Made by a program: the position numbers and the translations under genes
Notes under the pieces: model-generated
Databases searched by the model: none
Told to the model about the DNA's origin: nothing
Seen by the model: the letters and a program-made list of their open reading frames with translations, nothing else
Shown here: positions 27,331 through 36,797 of the stretch, in pieces
Layout of the letters: each line of letters starts with the position of its first letter
How positions within the stretch are numbered: the first letter of the stretch is position 1
NCBI RefSeq assembly: GCF_041521385.1
Contig: NZ_CP168006.1
Location: 806,001 to 870,000 of the forward strand
DNA from: Alcaligenes faecalis
GTDB taxonomy: Bacteria > Pseudomonadota > Gammaproteobacteria > Burkholderiales > Burkholderiaceae_B
Reading direction: 5' to 3'
Length of the DNA: 64,000 nt

Positions 27331-30300
27331 TTACGCCATCGTCATCAAGCTTGCATTCCCTCCAGCGGCCGCCGTATTCACGCTCAAGACACGTTCCTGA
27401 ACCAGTCGCTCCAACGCAATCGCATGGTCTCCTGGAGCCAATGCGGTAATACTGACAATCATTCCCTCTCGGGCCGCGATTCGTTGTTGCCAGCGTTGCA
27501 ATGAACTGGCCTGTCCATGATGCAGCATGGCGTCCATGTAGCAACGCTCCAGATCATCAGACAGCGTAATGGCCGAACGCACCAAGGCTGGCAAACGGGC
27601 GTGTAGTCTCTGTGCCTGCTCATCATGCGCATCCCATACCATCTGACTGCCAACAGCCAACACGGCGCACAATTGCGCGATACGGTCTCGCTCATTATCA
27701 GCCACGCCCAGCACCGCCTGACGAGGCACTAAGCGATAGGTATTGGACTCCCCCGTTGGCCCACGCAATTCAAAGCGGCAGTTACTGAAAAAGCGCATCG
27801 GCGCACGAGTTGGAGCCAGTTCAGGATGCTGACTCAACCAATCGGCCAAGGCTTGTCGCGCAGCCTCCTGCGGATTCCCTAAGAACTGGCCTGCCCCGTC
27901 TGTGCCGAAAGGCTGATTGAGTACCTGTTCAGGCCGCTCCGCCAATAAGCGATACAGGTACAAAGGTCCACCCGCTTTGGGCCCTGTTCCCGACAAACCC
28001 TCTCCCCCAAAAGGCTGTACGCCCACCACGGCCCCCACCGTATTGCGATTGACATACATATTGCCCACATGGCTGCGCGCCACAACATAGTCAATGGTTT
28101 CATCAATACGGGTATGCAAACCCATGGTCAAGCCATAGCCCTTGGCCCGGATCTGCTCGAGCACCGCATCCAGTTGATCACGGCGATAACGCAACAAGTG
28201 CAGTACCGGGCCAAATACCTCTCGCGTCAAATCCGACAGATCAGGCAGCTCAATCAAGGTCGGCGCAATGAACGTGCCGTTGGCCGTTGTCAGCGTACGG
28301 GCGGCTTCACCGCCCAGACTCAACTGATGGACGATATGGCCTTTGGCACGCATTTTTGCAATATGCTGCTCAATCCCCTCTTGAGCCCGCTGATCAATCA
28401 CCGGGCCAATATCATTAGCCCACTCAATAGGATTGCCTACCCGCAATTGAGCCATCGCACCCTGCAGCATGGTGATCAAACGATCTGCCGCTTCTTCCTG
28501 GACAAATAAAACCCGCAATGCCGAACAACGCTGCCCAGCACTATCGAAAGCCGATACGATCACATCTTGCACAACCTGCTCAGTCAATGCAGACGAATCG
28601 ACAATCATGGCATTTTGACCACCTGTCTCCGCAATCAAAGGCACTGGCCCCCCATGCTGACCCATTCGTTGCGAGACCGTCGCCTGTAAGCCACGAGCCA
28701 CTTCGGTTGAGCCGGTAAACATGACGCCCTGCACACGATCATCCGACGTCAACTGTGGTCCAACTACACTGCCTCGACCAATCACCAGTTGCACAGCCTG
28801 GCGGGGCACACCCGCGTCCCACAACAGTCGAACCGCCTGGGCGGCAATCAAGGAGGTCTGCTCCGCTGGTTTGGCCAATACTGTATTGCCCGCCGCCAAG
28901 GCGGCGGCTACCTGACCCGTGAAAATCGCCAAGGGGAAGTTCCAGGGGCTGATGCACACGATTGGCCCAAGAGGGCGATGGCTGTGGTTGGAGAACTGGA
29001 CCTGCACTTGCTGGGCGTAATAACGCAGGAAATCCACCGCCTCACGCACCTCGGCAATCGCATTGGCATAGGTTTTACCCGCCTCGCGCACCAGTATTCC
29101 CATCAGAGGCTGCATTTGCGCCTCCATGCCATCCGCCGCCCGCAACAAGATGGCTGCACGCTCAGCAGGCTCGACCGCAGCCCATTGAGGAAAATACTGA
29201 CTGGCCGTCTGCAAGGCCAACTCCACCTGCTGCTCTGTCGCACTGGATACCTGACCAAGCTGATCGCGATGATCCGCTGGATTCACGATCGGTGTCGCCA
29301 CAGCTGCGGCCAAATCATCATGCGGCGTCTCCATGCCCAACATGGCTTGCACCTGCATAGACGTGCTCGCTTCCTGCTGCAAGGTTTGCGAAAGCGTCTT
29401 TAACTGCTGCTCATCGGCTAGATTCAATCCCCATGAGTTGGGACGGGATGCACCATACAAATCGCGTGGCAAGGCAATGCCAGCATGCGGCAAGCCAAGC
29501 TGCCCCTCTTGCGCGGCCATTTGCTCGACCTGCAACACAGGATCACGCACCAGTTCGCCCAGCGCGATGCTCTCGTCCGCGACCTGATTCACAAACGACG
29601 TATTGGCCCCATTTTCCAGCAAGCGCCGCACCAGATACGCCAACAAAGTCTCATGCGTACCAACGGGTGCGTAAATGCGGCAAGGTCGCCCCAGTTTGCC
29701 TTGCTCGGGCTGGCCCACCACCTGCTCGTATAAAGGCTCCCCCATCCCGTGCAAGCACTGGAATTCATACTGTCCCGGATGATACTGATCAGGCCCGGCC
29801 AGCTCATAAATGCTGGCCAGTGTCTGAGCATTATGCGTGGCAAACTGGGGATAGATTTGTTCTGGTGCAGCCAGCAGTTTGCGTGCGCACGCGACATACG
29901 ACAGATCGGTATAGGGCTTACGTGTATAGACCGGGTAACCGTCCAAACCATCTAACTGCGCCCGTTTGATTTCACTGTCCCAATACGCCCCCTTGACCAG
30001 ACGAACCATCAAACGCTGATTACTGCGACGGGCCAGATCAATGACATAGTCAATGACATACGGGCATCGCTTTTGGTAGGCCTGAATCACAAAGCCAATT
30101 CCTTTCCAGCCCCGTAAGTCTGGCTCGAAACAAAGCCGCTCCAACAGGCCCAGGGAAATCTCCAGGCGATCGGCCTCCTCCGCGTCAATATTCAGACCAA
30201 TATCGTAATGACATGCCAGACGGGCCAGCTTTAACACCAAGGGATACAACTCTTCGTGCACCCGGTCAATCTGGGCACGGCTGTAACGCGGATGCAAGGC

Positions 30301-31116
30301 AGACAATTTGATGGAAATCCCTGGGCCGTCATACACGCCACGGCCATTGGAGGCCTTGCCAATGGCATGAATAGCCTGCTCGTAATCTTGCAGATAGCGT
30401 TGGGCATCGGCCGCCGTCAACGCCGCCTCACCGAGCATGTCATAGGAATAACGAAAGCCCTTGGCCTCCAGGGAGCCTGCGTGTTGCAAGGCCGCCTGGA
30501 TGGTTTCACCCGTCACAAACTGCTCGCCCATCATCCGCATTGCCATATCCACCCCTTTGCGAATCAGGGGTTCACCACCTTTGGCGATCAAACGCCCCAG
30601 CGAGGCCGACATCCCGGTTTCGCTATAGGTGGATACCAGTTTGCCCGTCACCATCAAACCCCACGCGGCGGCGTTGACAAAGATGGGCGCACCTTTCTTG
30701 CCAACGTGTTGACGCCAATTGCCATGACTGATCTTGTCACGAATCAAGGCATCGCGTGTTGCCGTATCAGGAATACGCAGCAAGGCCTCGGCCAGACACA
30801 TCAGGGCAATGCCCTCCTGGGACGACAAGGAAAACTCCTGTAAGAGGCCCTGCACCAATCCCGACTTGCCCGTGGCGGTTTTACGCTGCCGCAACGCTCC
30901 CGCAACCCGCAGGGCCAGAGCCTGCGCCCGGGTCGCCATCTCACCCGGTAAACGAGCCTGGTCCAACAGACTGGGCACAAGCTCGGTTTCTGGACACAGC
31001 CAGGCCCGCGTAATGGCTTGCCGCAAAGGGGATTGCTCCAACCAAGGCGTCAAAGCGGCGAAAGAGTGTACGGCTGCACGAACTGGCGACGCGCACGCAC
31101 CTTGTTGTAGGACCAT
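27331..31116 (-). CDS. putA: Bifunctional proline dehydrogenase / P5C dehydrogenase PutA
   Basis: A 1,261-residue enzyme that converts proline to glutamate in two steps. The FAD-dependent proline dehydrogenase barrel occupies roughly residues 170-480 (YSYDMLGEAALT, GISIKLSALHPRY, LMVRLVKGAYWDSEIKRAQ). The aldehyde dehydrogenase domain covers about 540-1000 (CISPWNFPLAIFTGQ, ETGGQNAMIVDSSAL, SAGQRCSALRVLF with the catalytic cysteine). A C-terminal domain follows. The first about 50 residues do not look like the ribbon-helix-helix DNA-binding domain of trifunctional E. coli PutA, so control likely falls to the divergent Lrp-type gene. Confidence 0.95.
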   Translation of the reverse strand: MVLQQGACASPVRAAVHSFAALTPWLEQSPLRQAITRAWLCPETELVPSLLDQARLPGEMATRAQALALRVAGALRQRKTATGKSGLVQGLLQEFSLSSQEGIALMCLAEALLRIPDTATRDALIRDKISHGNWRQHVGKKGAPIFVNAAAWGLMVTGKLVSTYSETGMSASLGRLIAKGGEPLIRKGVDMAMRMMGEQFVTGETIQAALQHAGSLEAKGFRYSYDMLGEAALTAADAQRYLQDYEQAIHAIGKASNGRGVYDGPGISIKLSALHPRYSRAQIDRVHEELYPLVLKLARLACHYDIGLNIDAEEADRLEISLGLLERLCFEPDLRGWKGIGFVIQAYQKRCPYVIDYVIDLARRSNQRLMVRLVKGAYWDSEIKRAQLDGLDGYPVYTRKPYTDLSYVACARKLLAAPEQIYPQFATHNAQTLASIYELAGPDQYHPGQYEFQCLHGMGEPLYEQVVGQPEQGKLGRPCRIYAPVGTHETLLAYLVRRLLENGANTSFVNQVADESIALGELVRDPVLQVEQMAAQEGQLGLPHAGIALPRDLYGASRPNSWGLNLADEQQLKTLSQTLQQEASTSMQVQAMLGMETPHDDLAAAVATPIVNPADHRDQLGQVSSATEQQVELALQTASQYFPQWAAVEPAERAAILLRAADGMEAQMQPLMGILVREAGKTYANAIAEVREAVDFLRYYAQQVQVQFSNHSHRPLGPIVCISPWNFPLAIFTGQVAAALAAGNTVLAKPAEQTSLIAAQAVRLLWDAGVPRQAVQLVIGRGSVVGPQLTSDDRVQGVMFTGSTEVARGLQATVSQRMGQHGGPVPLIAETGGQNAMIVDSSALTEQVVQDVIVSAFDSAGQRCSALRVLFVQEEAADRLITMLQGAMAQLRVGNPIEWANDIGPVIDQRAQEGIEQHIAKMRAKGHIVHQLSLGGEAARTLTTANGTFIAPTLIELPDLSDLTREVFGPVLHLLRYRRDQLDAVLEQIRAKGYGLTMGLHTRIDETIDYVVARSHVGNMYVNRNTVGAVVGVQPFGGEGLSGTGPKAGGPLYLYRLLAERPEQVLNQPFGTDGAGQFLGNPQEAARQALADWLSQHPELAPTRAPMRFFSNCRFELRGPTGESNTYRLVPRQAVLGVADNERDRIAQLCAVLAVGSQMVWDAHDEQAQRLHARLPALVRSAITLSDDLERCYMDAMLHHGQASSLQRWQQRIAAREGMIVSITALAPGDHAIALERLVQERVLSVNTAAAGGNASLMTMA

Positions 31117-31233
31117 GAACTACCCCTGCAATAAAGACGAAAGACAGATTGATGACAAATTTTTCGCTATTATTAAGGAATAAATGTAAAATTTCTCACT
31201 ATATTTAGGCTATTCAGTAGTGAAAAATAAATC

Positions 31234-31719
31234 ATGAAAGACCATGAGCACCAACTTGACAAGCAAGATCTGAAAATTCTGGACTTGCTGCAACAAGACG
31301 GACGTATTGCCAACACCAAACTGGCCGAGGCCGTTGCCCTGTCTCCAACAGCAGCTCTGGCTCGGGTGCAGCGTCTAACGCGAGAAGGCTATATCCTGGG
31401 CTACGAGGCCCGACTCAATCCCGCCAAGCTCAAGGCAGGGATGTTGGTGTTTGTTGAAGTATTGTTAGACCGCACCACGCCCAACGTATTTGAAGAGTTC
31501 AAGCTGGCGCTACAGGATCGACGCGAAGTCATGGAATGTCATATGGTGGCAGGCGGTTTTGACTACCTGCTCAAAACCCGTCACGAAGATATGACTGCGT
31601 ACCGGGACTTTGCCGGTCGCGTACTGTGGAAACTACCTGGTATCCGTGAAACCCGCACCTTTGCCGTCATGGAAGAGGTCAAAAGCTCCATGGCCCTGGA
31701 TTTAAGCCGGATTTGGTAA
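31234..31719 (+). CDS. putR: Lrp/AsnC-family regulator, probable PutR
   Basis: A 161-residue protein with an N-terminal helix-turn-helix (LDKQDLKILDLLQQDGRIANTKLAEAVALSPTAALARVQRL) and an AsnC-type ligand domain (MLVFVEVLLDRTT, VMECHMVAGGFDYLLK). It is divergent from putA across a 117-bp AT-rich gap. In Alpha- and Betaproteobacteria such genes (PutR/BkdR type) activate putA in the presence of proline, so that role is inferred from position. An inverted repeat, GGGCGC / GCGCCC (31742-31758), follows the gene without a T-run. Confidence 0.88.
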   Translation: MKDHEHQLDKQDLKILDLLQQDGRIANTKLAEAVALSPTAALARVQRLTREGYILGYEARLNPAKLKAGMLVFVEVLLDRTTPNVFEEFKLALQDRREVMECHMVAGGFDYLLKTRHEDMTAYRDFAGRVLWKLPGIRETRTFAVMEEVKSSMALDLSRIW

Positions 31720-31852
31720 CTCGAGCGAGAGACCTCGTTAAGGGCGCCGTCAGCGCCCGTCTTACCGTCAAGCCACGCCGTCCTGCGCGATGCCAAGCAC
31801 AACGCTGAGACGGCCAGGCCTTGCCATTGTTAGCTGTCGATCGGCCGGAGAA

Positions 31853-32440
31853 TCACTCCCCCAAGGTGGGGTGTGAACTTACCCACAGCACGGTGGCATC
31901 CTGCTCGCCACCGGAAATACAGGCATGTCCCATCGCGCTGTCAAAGTAACAGGAGTCTCCACTTTCCAGCTCCAGAGGGGCATAAAAATCCGTGTGTATC
32001 ACCACCGTCCCTGTCAACACATAGATGAATTCCTCGCCATCATGCCGCAACAAAGTCTTAAAGGCCTTGGAGTCATGCGCCTTGATCGTGGTTACCAAGG
32101 GGATAAATTGCTTATCCGCCAGATCGCTGTGCAAGATTTCATAACTGTACTGCCGCGTGTCATGCACCACGCCTTCCCCCCGTCGAGACACGCTGCGTCT
32201 ACCCAGCGGTGTGGGCTTGGAAGTCTGGCCAAACAGTTCGCCCACATGCACATCTAACCCTTGGGCCAGGGCAGCAATTTTTTCGTATGTCGGAGATAAC
32301 TGCCCATTTTCAATCTTGGATAAGGCCGAGGCAGAAATCCCCGATCGCTCACTTAATTGTTGCAGGGTCAATTTGGCCTGACGGCGTAATTGATTCAGTT
32401 TGGCGGCCAATACATTGACGGGATCATCAGGGGGGGTCAT
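31853..32440 (-). CDS. XRE-family regulator with C-terminal cupin
   Basis: A 195-residue protein. Residues about 10-65 form an XRE helix-turn-helix (KLTLQQLSERSGISASALSKIENGQLSPTYEKI). Residues about 110-190 form a cupin barrel (LLRHDGEEFIYVLTGTVVIHTD, ESGDSCYFDSAMGHAC), which senses a small molecule. This domain pair regulates amino acid, polyamine and organic-acid genes. It is divergent from the ornithine-cyclodeaminase-family gene and MHS transporter, which are its likely targets. Confidence 0.88.
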   Translation of the reverse strand: MTPPDDPVNVLAAKLNQLRRQAKLTLQQLSERSGISASALSKIENGQLSPTYEKIAALAQGLDVHVGELFGQTSKPTPLGRRSVSRRGEGVVHDTRQYSYEILHSDLADKQFIPLVTTIKAHDSKAFKTLLRHDGEEFIYVLTGTVVIHTDFYAPLELESGDSCYFDSAMGHACISGGEQDATVLWVSSHPTLGE

Positions 32441-32474
32441 GGCAGTTTTTAAGGCGTCCTGGATGCACTACCTA

Positions 32475-32514
32475 TGGAAAACCCTTAAAGAGAATTTTCC
32501 AATATGGCAATATT
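32475..32514. promoter_or_regulatory. Paired inverted repeats in the XRE/cyclodeaminase promoter region
   Basis: TGGAAAA (32475-32481) and TTTTCCA (32495-32501) are perfect 7-bp inverted arms with a 13-bp spacer. Directly adjoining is AATAT-GGCA-ATATT (32501-32514). Both lie in the 127-bp divergent gap and are candidate operators for the XRE-cupin protein. Confidence 0.4.
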
Positions 32515-32567
32515 ATTTCGTATAAGAAATTTTTTTCTCAAAATTACAGGCAGGTGCCTGTACGTTG

Positions 32568-33542
32568 ATGGTAGATCACATGCAAATCCTGGATCAAGCT
32601 CAAACTGAGCACTCCATGCCTTTCGATCGTCTTTTTGATGCGATCGAATCCATGTTTATTGAAGGCTGCAGCGTGCCTTTACGGCACAACCACGCCATTG
32701 AAAACGCCGATCACACCCCCGGCACCCTGCTGCTGATGCCCGCCTGGCAGCCCGGTAAGCGCCTGGGCCTGAAAACCGTATCCATTTTTCCGGACAATAA
32801 CACTCAGGGCCTGCCTGGCCTGCACTCAACCTATACCCTGTTTGATGCCACCACAGGCAAACCGCTGGCGGCCCTGAACGGCGATGTCATCACCTCCCGT
32901 CGTACCGCTGCCGCCTCAGCCCTGGCTGCACGCTGGCTCAGCCGCCCCGACTCGCAAACGCTACTGGTCGTTGGCGCAGGTCGGATTGCCAGCTTGCTGG
33001 CCGATGCCTATCGCACCGTCCGCCCCATCCGCACGGTCTTGGTCTGGGATCGAAATGCCGACAATGCACTCGCCTTGGTCGAACGTTTAAACCGCGACGG
33101 CTTTGACGCTCATCATGCGCTTGAGCTGGAAAGCGCCGCACAACAAGCGGACATCATTACTTGCGCCACCCTGGCCACCGAGCCACTGATTCAAGGCCAA
33201 TGGCTGCAAGCCGGTACGCATCTGGACCTGATCGGCAGCTTCATGCCCACCATGCGCGAGAGCGATGACGCCTGCTTTACACGCGCCACCGTTTTTGTTG
33301 ATACCGATGAGGCAGCGATGAAATCCGGCGACATTCTGGAACCCATCAAATCCGGAAAATTCGACCCTGCCGACATTACCGCCACGCTGGAAGATCTGTG
33401 CCAGGGCCGACATCCTGGCCGCCAGAGTGCCGACGAAATCACACTGTTCAAAGCCGTTGGCACAGCCTTGGAAGACCTGGCTGCCGCGACACTGGCTTAC
33501 GACCTTTGGCAAGAACAATCCTCTACTTTTACACCGGGCTGA
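32568..33542 (+). CDS. Ornithine cyclodeaminase / mu-crystallin family protein
   Basis: A 324-residue NAD(P)-binding enzyme. Family features are RHNHAIENAD, LGLKTVSIFPDN, GDVITSRRTAAASALAARWL, the Rossmann motif LLVVGAGRIASLLADAY and GTHLDLIGSFMPTMRESDD. Members are ornithine or lysine cyclodeaminases, or reductases for cyclic imino acids (pyrroline-2-carboxylate, piperideine-2-carboxylate), alanine dehydrogenases and others. Nearby putA makes an imino-acid role attractive but unproven. An ATG at 32580 is an alternative start. It is followed after 36 bp by an MHS transporter. Confidence 0.82.
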   Translation: MVDHMQILDQAQTEHSMPFDRLFDAIESMFIEGCSVPLRHNHAIENADHTPGTLLLMPAWQPGKRLGLKTVSIFPDNNTQGLPGLHSTYTLFDATTGKPLAALNGDVITSRRTAAASALAARWLSRPDSQTLLVVGAGRIASLLADAYRTVRPIRTVLVWDRNADNALALVERLNRDGFDAHHALELESAAQQADIITCATLATEPLIQGQWLQAGTHLDLIGSFMPTMRESDDACFTRATVFVDTDEAAMKSGDILEPIKSGKFDPADITATLEDLCQGRHPGRQSADEITLFKAVGTALEDLAAATLAYDLWQEQSSTFTPG

Positions 33543-33578
33543 TTGGCTCAACGCGAACCAATAACAAGGAAACCCCTC

Positions 33579-34871
33579 ATGACGGCAAACGTCACCCCCC
33601 CCGCACAACGTGCCTCCGCCAAGCGCGTACTTCTGGCTAGCCTGACAGGCAGTTCTATTGAATGGTTTGATTATTTTCTGTACGGCACAACCGCCGCACT
33701 CGTTTTTAACAAACTGTTTTTCCCAACCTTCGACCCTGTCGTCGGTTTAATGCTGGCCTACCTCTCCTTTGCCCTCACCTTCTTCATTCGACCCTTGGGC
33801 GGCTTGATCTTTGCCCATATTGGGGACCGAATCGGACGCAAGAAAACCCTGGTCATTACCTTGTCCATGATGGGCGGGGCCACCGTTCTGATTGGACTCT
33901 TGCCAGGCTACGATACGATCGGCGTCTGGGCGCCCATTTTGCTGGTGCTGCTGCGTCTGATTCAAGGTTTGGGTATTGGTGGAGAATGGGGCGGTGCCTT
34001 GCTACTGGCCTATGAATATGCAGCGCCAAACCGGCGCGGGCTGTTCGGTAGCGTTCCGCAGATGGGCGTGACCATTGGCATGCTGCTGGCTACCTTGGCC
34101 ATGACCTTGATGAGCCTGCTGCCCGATGAACAGTTCATGAGCTGGGGCTGGCGCATCCCCTTCCTGGCAAGCGCCGGACTGGTTTTTCTGGGCCTATGGG
34201 TACGTAATGGCATTGATGAGACACCGGACTTCCAGAAAGCCAAGCAAGAAGGTCAAGTGGCCAAAATGCCATTGGTTGAAACCTTGCGAGACCATTGGCG
34301 TGAAGTGCTGATTGCCATCGGCGCCAAAATTGTGGAAACGGCACCCTTTTATTTATTCTCGACCTTTGTCGTCAGCTACGCCACCAGCAGCACCTTGCAG
34401 TACGAACGTTTTGATGTTCTTAACGCGGTGACCGTCGCCACGCTGGTCACCACCTTCTGCATTCCACTGATGGGGCTGTTGTCGGACTATATCGGTCGCG
34501 TCAAAGTATTTATTGCTGGCGCAGTAGCCATGGCCTTGTTTGCCGTCCCTTACTTCCTGCTACTTGACCAACGCTCCACCACATCCTTAATGATTGCTAC
34601 GGTTGTTGCCCTGGGTCTGATCTGGGCACCCATCACCGCCGTGCTGGGCACCATGTTTTCGGAGATTTTCGCTACACGTGTCCGCTATACCGGCATTACC
34701 CTGGGCTATCAAATTGGTGCCGCCTTGGCCGGTGGGACAGCACCATTGATCGCAACATGGCTCATGAGTCGATACGACGGCTCCTGGGTGCCTGTCGCGG
34801 TCTACATTATTGTTGCCGCGCTCATCTCCATTGCAGCCGTGTCAGCCGTACGGATACGCAAACCGGAGTAA
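33579..34871 (+). CDS. MFS metabolite:H+ symporter (MHS family)
   Basis: A 430-residue inner-membrane transporter with 12 predicted helices. MHS-family marks are SSIEWFDYFLYGTTAALVFN in TM1, RPLGGLIFAHIGDRIGRKKTL, RLIQGLGIGGEWGGA and EIFATRVRYTG. Family substrates include proline/betaine, dicarboxylates, shikimate and alpha-ketoglutarate. ATG 33579 has AAGGA at 33566-33570. It forms a two-gene unit with the cyclodeaminase-family gene, suggesting uptake of that enzyme's substrate. Confidence 0.88.
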   Translation: MTANVTPPAQRASAKRVLLASLTGSSIEWFDYFLYGTTAALVFNKLFFPTFDPVVGLMLAYLSFALTFFIRPLGGLIFAHIGDRIGRKKTLVITLSMMGGATVLIGLLPGYDTIGVWAPILLVLLRLIQGLGIGGEWGGALLLAYEYAAPNRRGLFGSVPQMGVTIGMLLATLAMTLMSLLPDEQFMSWGWRIPFLASAGLVFLGLWVRNGIDETPDFQKAKQEGQVAKMPLVETLRDHWREVLIAIGAKIVETAPFYLFSTFVVSYATSSTLQYERFDVLNAVTVATLVTTFCIPLMGLLSDYIGRVKVFIAGAVAMALFAVPYFLLLDQRSTTSLMIATVVALGLIWAPITAVLGTMFSEIFATRVRYTGITLGYQIGAALAGGTAPLIATWLMSRYDGSWVPVAVYIIVAALISIAAVSAVRIRKPE

Positions 34872-34877
34872 ACCCAA

Positions 34878-34948
34878 AAAGCGTGTTCACCACGCTTTCC
34901 AAGACCGCCGATAAACCCCAGGTTCTACAACTTGGGGTTTATTTTTTG
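34878..34948 (+). terminator. Tandem terminator hairpins after the MHS transporter
   Basis: AAAGCGTG / CACGCTTT (34878-34898) is an 8-bp stem. It is followed by TAAACCCCA / TGGGGTTTA (34912-34941) with a T6 run at 34942-34947. The second is a good intrinsic terminator. Confidence 0.8.
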
Positions 34949-35122
34949 TGCGCCCAGCCAGACGATCAGACAACCGATCACAGCAGCGTGATCGACTCCT
35001 TGCAGGCCTGCCGAGACTGGCTGCAGATACCAAACAGCAATCCAAGCAACCGCATTAAGATGCCGCACATAAGGCGATACCGGTAAACTGTCGCTAAATC
35101 CTTTATTTTGCAGTCCTTTTTG

Positions 35123-36523
35123 ATGTCACCCATCGTGCCCCATACCTCTTTCAGTACCCTTCCCCTTCTGCCCGCCTTGCTTGAAACCCTGGATAGCCTG
35201 GGCTTTGAAAAAATGACGGCCATTCAGGAACAGAGCCTGCCCTTGATTCTGCAAGGCCGCGACCTGATCGCCCAAGCCAAGACCGGCAGCGGCAAAACCG
35301 CCGCGTTTGGCCTGGGTCTGTTGCAAACCCTCAACCCCAGCAAGCTGACTCCGCAAGCCCTGGTGATCTGCCCCACGCGCGAGCTGGCCGATCAGGTCAC
35401 CACGGAACTGCGTCGTCTGGCCCGCCAGATTCCTAACGTGCGCATGCTGACTTTGTGCGGTGGTGTGCCTTCACGTCCGCAAACCGAAGCCTTGCGCAAT
35501 GGTGCGCACGTGGTGGTGGGAACGCCGGGCCGTATTCAGGACCATCTGGAGCGCGGCAATCTGGACTTGTCCGCCCTGAAAACATTGGTCCTGGACGAAG
35601 CCGACCGCATGGTGGATATGGGCTTTCACGATGACATCGTGGCCATTGCCTCGCACTGCCCACCCCGTCGTCAAACCCTGCTGTTCTCGGCCACCTACCC
35701 CGAGAACATCCGCAATCTGAGCGCCCGCTTTCTGCACAAACCCGCCGAAGTCAAAGTGGAAGCACTGCACGATGCCAGCCAGATCGAACAGATTTTTTAC
35801 GAAGTTCATCCCGAGCAGCGTTTGTCTGCCGTGGTGACGCTGCTGGAGCACTTCCGCCCCGCCTCGACCCTGGTTTTCTGCAACACCAAGATGCGTTGCC
35901 AGGAAGTGGTCGGAGAACTGCAATCCGAAGGCATCCAGGCTCTGGCCTTGACCGGCGACCTGGAGCAGCGTGATCGCGATGAAATTCTGGTGCAGTTCTC
36001 CAACCAGAGCTGCGCCGTACTGGTCGCGACCGATGTGGCCTCACGCGGTTTGGACATTCAGAATCTGGGGGCCGTCATCAACGTAGACGTCACCAAAGAC
36101 AGCGAAGTGCATATCCATCGCGTGGGTCGGGTCGGCCGGGGTGATCAGAAAGGCCTGGCCCTGAACCTGGTCTCGCGCAGCGAGCAGCGTTGGGTGAAAC
36201 TGATTGAGGAATTCCAGGGCAAAGAAGTCAAATGGGGCAATCTGAAAGCCTTGCGATCTCAATCCAAAGAGCCGCTACGCGCCCCCATGATGACGCTGGA
36301 AATTCAGGGTGGCAAAAAAGACAAGCTACGCCCCGGCGACCTGCTCGGTGCCTTGACGCGTGATGTCGGTCTGAAAGGCGACCAGGTCGGCAAGATTGCC
36401 ATTACCGACGCCCGCTCCTACGTGGCCCTGGATCGTGGAATTGCCCGTCAATTCTTTGACCGTATTTCCAACACCAACATCAAGGGCCGTCGCTTCCGTA
36501 TGCGTTTTGTGGAAGATAAATAA
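35123..36523 (+). CDS. dbpA: ATP-dependent RNA helicase DbpA
   Basis: A DEAD-box helicase for 50S ribosome assembly, 466 residues from ATG 35123. Motifs in order are the Q motif (MTAIQEQSLPLIL), AKTGSGKT, PTRELADQ, GTPGR, DEAD, SAT, the DbpA-like TGDLEQRDRDEILVQFSN, TDVASRGLDI and HRVGRVGRG. Motif VI departs slightly from the usual HRIGRTGR. The C-terminal RNA-recognition domain that binds 23S rRNA hairpin 92 ends in NIKGRRFRMRFVEDK. A hairpin, CGATCAC / GTGATCG (34975-34994), lies in its leader. Confidence 0.94.
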   Translation: MSPIVPHTSFSTLPLLPALLETLDSLGFEKMTAIQEQSLPLILQGRDLIAQAKTGSGKTAAFGLGLLQTLNPSKLTPQALVICPTRELADQVTTELRRLARQIPNVRMLTLCGGVPSRPQTEALRNGAHVVVGTPGRIQDHLERGNLDLSALKTLVLDEADRMVDMGFHDDIVAIASHCPPRRQTLLFSATYPENIRNLSARFLHKPAEVKVEALHDASQIEQIFYEVHPEQRLSAVVTLLEHFRPASTLVFCNTKMRCQEVVGELQSEGIQALALTGDLEQRDRDEILVQFSNQSCAVLVATDVASRGLDIQNLGAVINVDVTKDSEVHIHRVGRVGRGDQKGLALNLVSRSEQRWVKLIEEFQGKEVKWGNLKALRSQSKEPLRAPMMTLEIQGGKKDKLRPGDLLGALTRDVGLKGDQVGKIAITDARSYVALDRGIARQFFDRISNTNIKGRRFRMRFVEDK

Positions 36524-36537
36524 ATACCAAGCAGTAT

Positions 36538-36570
36538 TTGACTGACTGTATCCTGTTTTATACAATCAGT
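36538..36570 (+). promoter_or_regulatory. Promoter and overlapping operator of the toxin-antitoxin remnant
   Basis: TTGACT (36538-36543) and TACAAT (36561-36566) are spaced 17 bp, a good sigma70 promoter. Near-perfect inverted arms, ACTGACTGTAT (36541-36551) and ATACAATCAGT (36560-36570; 10 of 11 pairs), cover it. This is the layout expected for antitoxin autorepression. Confidence 0.65.
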
Positions 36571-36572
36571 CC

Positions 36573-36797
36573 ATGAAGACTATCCACACCACCGATACCT
36601 TCGATCACTGGTTTGGCGGTCTGCGCGACAAGCAGGCCGCTAGACGGATTCAGGTTCGTATTGACCGAGCTGAAGATGGCAACTTTGGAGACTGCGAGCC
36701 TGTCGGCGAAGGGGTCTCCGAAATGCGTATTCACTACGGACCTGGCTACCGAGGCTGCTTTAATCATGGGAACCATCAAACTACGCAAATGGGATAG
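36573..36797 (+). pseudogene. Truncated addiction-module killer (RelE/HigB-like toxin)
   Basis: The 74-residue product begins like TIGR02683/HI1419-type killer proteins (TFDHWFGGLRDKQAARRIQV, GEGVSEMRIHYGPGYR). After residue 60 it switches to unrelated residues (GCFNHGNHQTTQMG) and ends inside the antitoxin. Full-length relatives are about 95-100 residues and continue from YGPGYR with a hydrophobic strand and a GGDK-type C-terminal segment that is missing here. The sequence fits an internal deletion of roughly 90-110 bp that removed the C-terminus and shifted the frame at the join. It overlaps the antitoxin by 32 bp. The toxin is probably inactive. Confidence 0.75.

Noticed and set aside
36613..36765. 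N-terminal extension of the antitoxin frame
   Set aside because: Only the part from ATG 36766 resembles the antidote family; the upstream codons are the toxin gene in another frame.
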